Shown in pieces: positions 1 to 6,640 of a DNA stretch of 64,000 nucleotides. The DNA lies in contig NZ_RQHW01000010.1 in assembly GCF_004770995.1 (NCBI RefSeq), forward strand, positions 67,008 through 131,007. The letters run 5' to 3'. Numbering within the stretch: the stretch's first letter is position 1; each line of letters begins with the position of its first letter. Source of the stretch: Leptospira idonii (lineage in GTDB: Bacteria; Spirochaetota; Leptospiria; Leptospirales; Leptospiraceae). The notes beneath the pieces are model-generated. The model was given only the letters and a program-made list of their open reading frames with translations. It was not told the DNA's origin and made no database searches. A program made the translations under genes and the position numbers.

Positions 1-1
1 A

Positions 2-316
2 AACGGGGCAAACCCGGGAGTCGTCCCACAAATTCTACCTTCCCATCTGGGCAAACAGAATGGAGAGGACAGTTCAGGAAATCCGGTTCCCCAAAAACAG
101 GATCTTTCCGTAAATTTGTCCGAAAAACAGAAGGAAAAAGATAAAGAAACGGAAATCAAGCCGGAAGATTTATTACTCAAACCTACTCCCCTTCCTTTGG
201 AAGAAAGGATGAGCCAAATCATCTCTGCGGAAGAAGTGAAAGATCTTTTATCCTTGGTGACGAGAGCACCTATGGAAGCTCCGAAGGACGAACATAAAGT
301 AGACGTAAAAAGGTAA
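2..316 (+). CDS. C-terminal part of an unrecognised hydrophilic protein (5' end outside window)
   Basis: The frame is open from the first base of the window to the TAA at 314-316, so this is the tail of a longer gene that starts upstream. The visible 104 residues are rich in Lys, Glu, Pro and Gln, with no hydrophobic segment, and look like a disordered C-terminal tail or linker. A TTG at 116 could act as a start, but nothing requires it because the frame continues upstream without a stop. The next gene follows after about 40 bases in the same frame, so the two are probably co-transcribed. I do not recognise a family, and the functional part must lie outside the window. Confidence 0.6.
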   Translation, partial: NGANPGVVPQILPSHLGKQNGEDSSGNPVPQKQDLSVNLSEKQKEKDKETEIKPEDLLLKPTPLPLEERMSQIISAEEVKDLLSLVTRAPMEAPKDEHKVDVKR

Positions 317-358
317 ACCGTTCTGTTTCTTTTTGCCATAGCCACACAGGACAGTTTC

Positions 359-961
359 ATTTTTATCTTAGTAGGGGTTCTGATCCTATCGATCTTAGGA
401 CTCTTGGCAGTTCTGTACCAACAATTCATTCATCCCATCCTTTCCAGAAAGGAATCCGACAGATACATTCCCGTTCAAACGGGAGATCATTACGATCTGG
501 TGGTAGACGAGCTCACAAGATACGGGCAATTCACCGTAGGATGCAAAACGGGAAATATCGCCACAAGATGCAACGCTATCACGGAAGATCATTTGATCTT
601 TCAGATTAAAAAAGCAAAAGATAGCGAAGATTATTCGATCACAGTATTAAAAAACGCACCTACTTTCTATAAACCTCCCCGCATGGAAATTTATTCCAAA
701 ATGGAAGCCAAAGAAACTTTCGACTCATACGAAATCATAGGCCATCCTGCGGAATTCAGAATCTCCGATAAAATCGCAAAAGAAAGGATGGTGAATTTCA
801 TAGAAGTCTCTCTTACCTCATCGTTTTACTTCAATAAGCTGGGAAAAGAAAGAATGAAATTCACATTCACCATAGGCAAAATCCAACCGGGAATCAACCG
901 TAAGGTGAAATTCAGAGACGATACTTATGCTTTTGGTAAGGAAGAAGACGATTCAGAATGA
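359..961 (+). CDS. Single-pass membrane protein, unknown; probable ATT start
   Basis: About 200 residues: an N-terminal transmembrane helix (roughly residues 1-22, rich in Leu, Ile and Val) followed by a soluble alpha/beta domain of no family I recognise. It ends in an acidic tail. No ATG, GTG or TTG lies between the preceding in-frame stop (314-316) and codon 404. A TTG at 404 is available but would cut the membrane helix in half. An ATT at 359 sits 7 bases after AGGA (348-351), which is ideal Shine-Dalgarno spacing, and gives an N-terminus starting MFILVG; I therefore prefer it. CTG at 323, downstream of AAAAAGG, is a second choice. Probably an operon with the truncated gene before it. The soluble part is clearly coding; the start is inference. 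Confidence 0.55.
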   Translation: MFILVGVLILSILGLLAVLYQQFIHPILSRKESDRYIPVQTGDHYDLVVDELTRYGQFTVGCKTGNIATRCNAITEDHLIFQIKKAKDSEDYSITVLKNAPTFYKPPRMEIYSKMEAKETFDSYEIIGHPAEFRISDKIAKERMVNFIEVSLTSSFYFNKLGKERMKFTFTIGKIQPGINRKVKFRDDTYAFGKEEDDSE

Positions 962-1189
962 TCTCACACTAAAAGATCAAAACTGCATTTTCTTTCCATT
1001 CCAACATCAAAAAAATCAATCCGGAACACAAAGCCGCTTCGATCAAAGAAATCAAAAACAAAGATAAATAAAAAACAAAAGAAAAAGAATATACAGGCTT
1101 CCAAAGAGAGAAAAAGCAAAAACGACAATGCAAGGTTTTTAGGAAAAAACTTCATTTCTAAGGGAAAATTCTACGGAACCCGCAGGTAA
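962..1189 (+). other. Open, very basic frame continuing past the preceding stop codon
   Basis: After the TGA at 959-961 the same frame stays open for 75 codons to the TAA at 1187-1189. It encodes a Lys/Arg/Ser/Asn-rich stretch ending in FYGTRR. There is no ATG, GTG or TTG in it. It could be a C-terminal extension reached by stop-codon readthrough, a small basic protein with an unusual start, a decayed gene, or simply an A-rich intergenic stretch that lacks stops by chance. The opposite strand over the same bases gives an implausible Phe-rich frame. Confidence 0.2.
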
Positions 1190-1193
1190 AATA

Positions 1194-2147
1194 TCAATGA
1201 AAAGAAATTCTGGTTCCCAGATGATCCGGCTGGATTTTCTGCAATTGGAACTCTATTTTTAAATCATTCATCACGTTTCTAATCTCGGATTCCAATTTAG
1301 GAAACATGGAATTCGCATTTTTTCTCTCCGCAAATACAAGAAGGCTCGGACCGGATCCGGAGAGACAATGCCCTACTCGATCTTTTTCGAAAATTTTCAA
1401 AAGAGGAAACAAAGGAGATGCAGGATGAATTCGATAAGGAGTGTGCACTTTGTCTTCCAAAGCGACAAGCAGATCACTGAACCTTCGTTTATCGAGAAAA
1501 TGCATCCAAGCACCGATGCGGGAAAGATTAAAAATCACATCCGCAGTAGGATATTTTGCGGGAAGAGTTTTGCGGCTTTCTTCCGTCGCCACAGTGAATT
1601 TAGGAGTGAGAACGAATAAAGAAACGGAGGAAGGAAATTTTTTGCGAAAGTAACGCAAAGGTTCTCCGTGAGTAGAATAAGCGAATACGAATCCTCCCAA
1701 ATACGCAGGGAGAGTGTTGTCCGGATGGCCTTCCCATTCCGCCAAAAACTGCAAAAACTCTTTTTCACTCGGAAGAGGAACGGAGAGTTTCAACTTGGAA
1801 TGCACTTCTCTTCCCAAACAAAGTCCAGCAACAATAGCGGAAGCGCTGGAACCGAGCCCTCCTTTCAAAGGAAGGGAAAGATTCATTTTACAATGATAAG
1901 TCGGTATGGATTCGTTCGGTAAAAAATGATGGAAATAATCTTCGTAAGCTTCCCTGACCAAATCTTCTTTGGGAGAAAAAGGAGGTTCTTCTCCGTTTTT
2001 CAAAACAACGGAATAGTCTTCTTTTCCTAAAAAAACGAATTCGAACTCGTTGTATACTTTGAGCGCCATTCCCATCAGATCGAAACCTGGCCCCAAATTG
2101 GCGCTAGTCCCGGGAACTTTGATTTTGATTTTAGGAAGGTTTCGCAT
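1194..2147 (-). CDS. thrB: Homoserine kinase
   Basis: 317 residues, normal for the GHMP-kinase family. ThrB phosphorylates L-homoserine to O-phosphohomoserine with ATP, the step before threonine synthase in cytoplasmic threonine synthesis. Visible signatures are the N-terminal PGTSANLGPGFD (residues 12-23), the GHMP ATP-binding loop LPLKGGLGSSASA (about 92-104), and a C-terminal glycine-rich SGSGPS loop that closes the active site. The ATG start gives a conventional N-terminus directly before the first conserved block. It is convergent with the genes to its left and has no amino-acid-biosynthesis neighbour here. No attenuator-like leader is visible upstream on its strand. Confidence 0.93.
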   Translation of the reverse strand: MRNLPKIKIKVPGTSANLGPGFDLMGMALKVYNEFEFVFLGKEDYSVVLKNGEEPPFSPKEDLVREAYEDYFHHFLPNESIPTYHCKMNLSLPLKGGLGSSASAIVAGLCLGREVHSKLKLSVPLPSEKEFLQFLAEWEGHPDNTLPAYLGGFVFAYSTHGEPLRYFRKKFPSSVSLFVLTPKFTVATEESRKTLPAKYPTADVIFNLSRIGAWMHFLDKRRFSDLLVALEDKVHTPYRIHPASPLFPLLKIFEKDRVGHCLSGSGPSLLVFAERKNANSMFPKLESEIRNVMNDLKIEFQLQKIQPDHLGTRISFH

Positions 2148-2287
2148 TCTTTCGCCCAGGGTTTTCTTTCGGTTGGGAAAATCAATCTCTCTTTAGCTCT
2201 GTGGATTCCCGAAAAGGAAATAGAAACAAAGAAGAAGCAGGATGTTTTTCTTCTTCAAAAAGGACATATTCACCTAACAAATAGAAA

Positions 2288-2428
2288 ATGACAAACGACT
2301 GCGTACTATCCGAGACTTTCGGAACCAAAGAAAAAACGACTCTCTTAGATATCCTTCTGAACAAAAAGAACACACTGTTCATTTATTTTCCCCTACGCCC
2401 TCCTCCCTGGCACGACTTATGCAAATAG
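2288..2428 (+). pseudogene. Possible thioredoxin/peroxiredoxin-fold gene remnant
   Basis: A 46-codon frame starts at ATG 2288 and stops at TAG 2426-2428. It reads like the first third of a redoxin: a Gly-Thr-Lys turn, an LLDILL helix, then a hydrophobic strand TLFIYFPL and a Pro-Pro-Pro-Trp...Cys segment where family members carry the catalytic Cys. The same frame runs on past the stop (Tyr-Lys-Asp-Cys-Ala-Glu) for another 23 codons. It is preceded by an in-frame stop at 2282. The rest of a redoxin domain is absent. This is the only content I see in the 372-base gap between thrB and the next gene, and the similarity is weak. Confidence 0.25.
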
Positions 2429-2519
2429 TATAAAGATTGTGCAGAAGGCCGATCCATTCCTGAAAAAGGGCCTTCCGTGCTGAAAAAAAAGACAAAATGA
2501 TTAGTTAGGAATGCAGAAT

Positions 2520-3398
2520 ATGGTTTCAGAATCTTTCAAACAAATAGATCCGGCGGTACTTCTCTGGAAATCCCTCTACAGACAACCTGAATTTCAAGCG
2601 GGAAGCCTAAGACTCAATCAAGACATCACCATTCGTACTTTCAAAAATCAATCCAAAAGATACCTTACTTCGGAAAGATACGAATTCATCACGGCGATGA
2701 AAGAATTACTTAAACCGATCGCCACCCTGGATCACGAAAAGGTAGAATATTTAATATTTAGAATTTTTGAATGTTACAATAAAGAAATGGAATATTGGAG
2801 AGATACCCATTCCCGTTTTTCCATGGACATTCTCTTTCAGTTCATCGAATTTTTATGCGCAGATTCGCCAAAGGAAGATCTATCTGTTCTACTGCAAAAA
2901 GAAACGAGTTTGAATCAAAAGGAAGTGGAATCCATCCTTATCCACATCAAAGCGTTCAATAAATTGGGAATTTATTTCAGCAAATCCCCTTCTTTGAAAA
3001 AAACGATCGAAAACGGGGAGCCGATCCTTGCTACTTTAGCATCCGCCTATCCTACAATCACTTGGCTGGCTCTCGAATCCATGTTCTATATTTTAGTGGC
3101 ACAGTATGCACTGGCGAGCAGATACTCTTGCGAGTCTTTGTTACGCGGTTGGATGACGGAATACGGTTTTGACGAAAACCAATATGTAGTTGTGGCAAGT
3201 TATTTCCCTCCAGGCACTTCACTTCTGGATTTTAGAGGGAAATATACGAATGCGATTCGAGCCCTGAGAGGAATTTCGGGAGAGAAAAAACCCGATTACG
3301 ATCTGCTTCTTCTTCGTTCCATAGGAAACTACTTCAGTTCATGGATCGTAAGAGTGGCACATCAAATGGAAAACGGAAGCGGCTACCAAGCCGCTTGA
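2520..3398 (+). CDS. Conserved-looking helical protein, function unknown
   Basis: About 292 residues, largely alpha-helical, with no signal peptide, no clear transmembrane segment and no motif I recognise. Several regular Leu/Ile/Phe heptad-like stretches suggest an all-helical soluble fold. Two in-frame ATGs compete: the first at 2511 is one base after AGGA (2507-2510), too close for a ribosome, while the ATG at 2520 is 9 bases from it. I therefore start at 2520 (MVSESF). It is flanked by thrB on the other strand to the left and is convergent with the acyl-CoA dehydrogenase, with only 18 bases between their ends. Neighbours do not suggest a role. Confidence 0.75.
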   Translation: MVSESFKQIDPAVLLWKSLYRQPEFQAGSLRLNQDITIRTFKNQSKRYLTSERYEFITAMKELLKPIATLDHEKVEYLIFRIFECYNKEMEYWRDTHSRFSMDILFQFIEFLCADSPKEDLSVLLQKETSLNQKEVESILIHIKAFNKLGIYFSKSPSLKKTIENGEPILATLASAYPTITWLALESMFYILVAQYALASRYSCESLLRGWMTEYGFDENQYVVVASYFPPGTSLLDFRGKYTNAIRALRGISGEKKPDYDLLLLRSIGNYFSSWIVRVAHQMENGSGYQAA

Positions 3399-3416
3399 TT
3401 TCGTTCGAGTTTAGAA

Positions 3417-4601
3417 CTATTCTCCCCACATCTTCTTCAGATCGGAAGCTATGTTCTTTTGCATGGCTTCGTTGGTTCCTCCTCCGATAGAAAGAAGAAT
3501 CGCATCTCTGTGAAGTCTTTCCACAGGATATTCCCTGCAATACCCGTAACCGCCTAATACCTGTATTGCGTTTCTGGAAACTCTTTCCGCCATTTGAGTC
3601 GCCACTAATTTTGCGGAGGCAGCTCCCAACGAATTACGAGCATGAGGAGAAAGTCCGCTGGCCACTTGGTAGACAAGGGCACGAGCGGCCGCATAATCGG
3701 CATAAGATTCTGAAATCAATCTTTGGATTTGACCGAATTCGATAAGTTTTTTTCCGAATGCTTCCCTGTGTCGCACAGTATAATCGCACATAATATCGAT
3801 ACAACGGCGGGCAATCCCGATAGATTGAGCGGCCAAAGTCACCCTTTCTATTTCCAAATTTCTCATCATATGAGTGACTGCAGTATTTTCCTCACCCAAA
3901 AGATTTTCCACAGGAACTTCCATATCTTCGAATACCAACTGAGTCGTAGGAGAGGAACGCATACCCATCTTCTCCTCTTTTTTCCCTACGGAAAAACCTT
4001 TATAAGAGGACTCGATCACGAAGGAGGTCATCTTTTTCGCATTTTTATCGAGCTTAGAATAAAGCAAAAAAACCTGGCCTATGGAACCGTTCGTAATGTA
4101 CTGTTTGACGCCGTTGATGATATAACGATCCCCTTTTTTCACGGCATGAGTCGTCATTCCCAAAACGTCCGTTCCTGCACCCGGCTCCGTCATTCCCATT
4201 CCACCGATCCATTCTGCGGAAATGACCTTGCTTAAATAACGTTTCCTTTGTTCCGCATTAGAGCTGTTAAAGAAATTATTCACGAACAACACTTCATGAG
4301 CCAAATAGGACAATGTGAATCCCGGATCGAAACGGGACATCTCTTCGTGAATGATGACAGCGGCTACCGCGTCCAAACCATGACCACCCTCTTCTTCCGG
4401 AACCGTAATCCCGAAAATCCCCAGCTCAGAACCCAATCGTTTGAAAAGAGCCGTATTGAAAGATTCTTTTTCGTCATGTTCTTTGGCCTGCTCATCCATT
4501 TCTTTTTCAGCGAAACTCGCTACGGATTCTCGCAAGGACAAATGTGCATCGGAAGGATTGAACAAATCGAATGAGGAAGAAGTAGAGTTGGTTGAGATCA
4601 T
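3417..4601 (-). CDS. Acyl-CoA dehydrogenase, isovaleryl/long-chain-like
   Basis: 394 residues, the usual length. It is a flavoprotein that oxidises an acyl-CoA to the trans-2-enoyl-CoA and passes electrons to electron-transfer flavoprotein; etfBA lies 6 kb away. The N-terminal helical domain, the FAD-contacting GMGMTEPGAGTD, the REAFGK segment and the C-terminal QVLGGYGYCREYPVERLHRDA are all in order. The C-terminal Glu used by medium-chain enzymes is replaced (IGGGTNE), while a Glu in the ERVTLA helix matches the position used by isovaleryl- and long-chain-CoA dehydrogenases. Substrate is not decidable. A GTG at 4622 is an alternative start; ATG at 4601 gives a cleaner N-terminus and neither has a clear Shine-Dalgarno. 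The leader carries a structured element at 4648-4739. Confidence 0.9.
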   Translation of the reverse strand: MISTNSTSSSFDLFNPSDAHLSLRESVASFAEKEMDEQAKEHDEKESFNTALFKRLGSELGIFGITVPEEEGGHGLDAVAAVIIHEEMSRFDPGFTLSYLAHEVLFVNNFFNSSNAEQRKRYLSKVISAEWIGGMGMTEPGAGTDVLGMTTHAVKKGDRYIINGVKQYITNGSIGQVFLLYSKLDKNAKKMTSFVIESSYKGFSVGKKEEKMGMRSSPTTQLVFEDMEVPVENLLGEENTAVTHMMRNLEIERVTLAAQSIGIARRCIDIMCDYTVRHREAFGKKLIEFGQIQRLISESYADYAAARALVYQVASGLSPHARNSLGAASAKLVATQMAERVSRNAIQVLGGYGYCREYPVERLHRDAILLSIGGGTNEAMQKNIASDLKKMWGE

Positions 4602-4647
4602 AAGAAAAAGTCTTAACACCAAAATTCAGAATGTAAAGGAAAATTAA

Positions 4648-4739
4648 GGGTCAGAATCGTCCTTGGCTCCTTTTCGCAGAACCTCCTGTTCTGACGAGGC
4701 CATCCGTGGCCTTTGCTTCCGCCAGGGACGATCTGACCC
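4648..4739 (-). ncRNA. Structured leader element 1, two hairpins with GGA loops
   Basis: A long imperfect closing stem pairs 4648-4667 with 4721-4739 (two runs of 8 and 6 bp, one bulged A, one mismatch). Inside are two perfect hairpins: 4677-4693 (CAGAAC stem) and 4697-4712 (AGGCCA stem). Read on the minus strand, their loops are AGGAG and CGGA, the second in the context CACGGATG. It sits 46 bases upstream of the acyl-CoA dehydrogenase start, in the right orientation to be part of its leader RNA. The same architecture recurs at 4916-5023 on the + strand. GGA displayed in hairpin loops is what CsrA/RsmA proteins bind; that role is inference. Confidence 0.45.
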
Positions 4740-4800
4740 GGTCTGGTGTGCGTCGATTTTTTTCGGCTTTCAAAAAACTTTCAAAAGAAAGATTTTGAAA

Positions 4801-4814
4801 TTAACACACGTTAA
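4801..4814. promoter_or_regulatory. Palindrome between divergent genes, candidate operator
   Basis: TTAACACACGTTAA is a 5-bp inverted repeat with a 4-base spacer, in an AT-rich stretch between the divergent acyl-CoA dehydrogenase and TPR genes. The position fits a TetR-like fatty-acid regulator site, but no such regulator is in the window, so this is only a candidate. Confidence 0.25.
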
Positions 4815-4915
4815 ATTAATTATATTTCACAGCCTCAACTTAGAGTAGCGGCTCATCGATCTATTTTATATAAGTGTGGGGGCGATGCGGATTCTCCGCC
4901 CGGGCTCTCCGCTGC

Positions 4916-5023
4916 AATCAAACGAAACAAACTTTTTGCGGTGACGGAGGCAAGGATGCCGGAGTTCGGGAGTCGAAACAGGAGGTTTCGAGGCAGAGAG
5001 CTTGAAGTCCGTTTCGTTTGATT
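4916..5023 (+). ncRNA. Structured element 2, two hairpins with GGA loops
   Basis: A perfect 13-bp closing stem (AATCAAACGAAAC at 4916-4928 with its complement at 5011-5023) encloses two hairpins: 4949-4960 (GGCA stem, AGGA loop, in the context CAAGGATG) and 4973-4991 (TCGAAAC stem, AGGAG loop). A third hairpin (GCGGA stem, TTC loop) lies just upstream near 4888-4900. It matches the layout and loop sequences of the element at 4648-4739 read on the other strand. The likely promoter of the next gene (5072-5101) is downstream of it, so it may be an independent small RNA, not a 5' leader. Confidence 0.45.
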
Positions 5024-5071
5024 TTCACTACGATCCCTATCGCAGATTCCTTCTTTAAACTAGTAAATATA

Positions 5072-5101
5072 TTGACAAAAAAAGGAAACAATCCATATTC
5101 T
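5072..5101 (+). promoter_or_regulatory. Sigma-70-type promoter for the TPR/CAP-like gene
   Basis: TTGACA at 5072-5077 is a perfect -35 box, followed after 18 bases by TATTCT at 5096-5101. This leaves a leader of about 30 bases before the ATG at 5139, with AGGAT near 5126 as ribosome-binding site. Confidence 0.55.
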
Positions 5102-5138
5102 TCTGGCTTCCTCTTTCGGGGAGACAGGATCTGCTTCG

Positions 5139-6428
5139 ATGAAAAACAACAAATTATTTGCTTTAATCGTTTCCGTTTTTCTTTTCTTTCCCCCTGGGTT
5201 TTTCGCAAAAGAAAGAGATACCTTAAAATCGGCCCTCCTTCTCAACGAAGCAATCGAACAAACCAACCAACAAAACTATACTAAAGCATTGGAAAAAATT
5301 GCCTCTTCCCTGAAAGAAGACGATACCAACGCCGCCGCCTATTTTTACAGAGGATACGTTTATTTTCAGAAAAAAGAATATGCGAAAGCAATTCCCGATT
5401 TTTTAAAAGCGAACGAACTGAATCCTTCGGAAAGAGCGACTCAGTTCGGATGGATCGCATCCGCTTATGATGGATTAGGTGATAAAGAGAAGGCGGAAAA
5501 ATATAGGGAGATGGCAAAAAATCCTCCTCAAGAAGAAATCGTCCGCCTGAATCCAGAAACCATCGAAGGAAAAGATCAAACTCTAGGTTTGGAAACCTTC
5601 AATCGAATCCAAAAAAGAATCGGAAACAAATCGGCAAAACTCAGCAACGAACTGAACAATGCGGCGAAAAAACATGCGGAGTATCTCAACTTAAATGCGG
5701 AAGAACGAATTCCCACTCAACTTCATTACCAGGAAAGAGGGAAAAAAGGTTTTATAGGAGTGCATCCTCAAGACCAAGCGGCTGCCTTCGGATTTCAGCC
5801 AAAGGAAGGTTATATGGTAGGAAATACGATTCTGGGAATTCGTAGAAACGAAACAAACTCTACGGAACATCTTTTAGAGAAATTGGCAACGACTCTCTAT
5901 CATAGAAACATGGTCATTGCACCTAATTTCGATTATGTAGGCTTTTATGTAAGTAAAGAGGAACCTTCTCCGATGGTGGTTTTCTTTTATTCCTCACAAG
6001 TGGCCCCCGCAGAAGATAAATTAGTTTTTTATCCTGGTGAGAACCAAACTGATATCCCCACCATGATGTATCCGGAATACCCCTTCCCGATTCCGGGAGA
6101 AATCGAAATCGGTTTTCCGATCACAGTCCAACTCTTCTCAAGAGAAACAAAATCGTTAACAATCGTAAAAGCCTCTCTTAAAAACAAAGAAGGTCAGGAG
6201 ATTCCCTTTCATAAATTGGATTCAGCAAACCAAGGAGAACCGGGTCAAATGATGAAAACCATGAAGATGACAGGACTCATTGCGAGAAAACCCTTAGATA
6301 CCGACGAAGAATACAAAGTTTATCTCAAAATTGCAGACAGTTCTCGCAAAATTGTCTTCGAAAAAGAATGGAAGTTTAGAACTTCCCCTCAAAAATTTTC
6401 TTTAGAAGACGAATCGCTTAACAGATAA
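5139..6428 (+). CDS. Secreted TPR protein with a CAP/SCP-like domain
   Basis: 429 residues. Residues 1-23 form a signal peptide (two Lys, hydrophobic core, FFAKE near the cleavage site) without a lipobox Cys. Residues about 30-130 contain two to three tetratricopeptide-like units (Ala-x-x-x-Tyr/Phe-x-Arg-Gly, Ala-Ile-Pro-Asp-Phe). Residues about 140-275 resemble a CAP/SCP domain: a helix of the type Asn-x-x-Lys-x-His-Ala-x-Tyr, then His- and Glu-containing segments. The C-terminal 130 residues look like a beta-sandwich with Pro-rich strands. The predicted location is periplasm or outer surface. The CAP assignment is from pattern and spacing only. The gene has its own promoter and stands alone. 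Confidence 0.7.
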   Translation: MKNNKLFALIVSVFLFFPPGFFAKERDTLKSALLLNEAIEQTNQQNYTKALEKIASSLKEDDTNAAAYFYRGYVYFQKKEYAKAIPDFLKANELNPSERATQFGWIASAYDGLGDKEKAEKYREMAKNPPQEEIVRLNPETIEGKDQTLGLETFNRIQKRIGNKSAKLSNELNNAAKKHAEYLNLNAEERIPTQLHYQERGKKGFIGVHPQDQAAAFGFQPKEGYMVGNTILGIRRNETNSTEHLLEKLATTLYHRNMVIAPNFDYVGFYVSKEEPSPMVVFFYSSQVAPAEDKLVFYPGENQTDIPTMMYPEYPFPIPGEIEIGFPITVQLFSRETKSLTIVKASLKNKEGQEIPFHKLDSANQGEPGQMMKTMKMTGLIARKPLDTDEEYKVYLKIADSSRKIVFEKEWKFRTSPQKFSLEDESLNR

Positions 6429-6498
6429 CAATATCAAGGAAAGATCGCCCTACAAAACGAACTTTCCTAGTCGCAAAATCCATCTACTTTCCCCGTTT

Positions 6499-6516
6499 TT
6501 GTAAATTTATTTACAA
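6499..6516. promoter_or_regulatory. 18-bp perfect palindrome, candidate operator
   Basis: TTGTAAATTTATTTACAA is two 8-base arms around TT, about 125 bases upstream of the HD-domain gene. It has no U-tract and is too AT-rich for a terminator, so a repressor or activator site is more likely. Its TTGTAA/TTACAA half-sites also occur at the Rrf2 cassette (47844-47870), with different spacing. Confidence 0.35.
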
Positions 6517-6640
6517 TAGCCCTCTCGTTATTTCCATAGCAAAGATCAATAAAGAGAAAAGATAAATCTCTTGATTGTTTAGGAGAACTACTCATTAGGG
6601 TTTTCCATAGCAATCAAGGCAGCTAACGGAGATTTTATTC

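Noticed and set aside
964..1155. Phe-rich minus-strand frame of 63 residues
   Set aside because: Composition (runs of Phe) is the mirror of the Lys-rich plus strand; no ribosome-binding site or family resemblance.
2182..2382. 66-residue minus-strand frame upstream of thrB
   Set aside because: Overlaps the more protein-like plus-strand fragment, no motif, no convincing ribosome-binding site.
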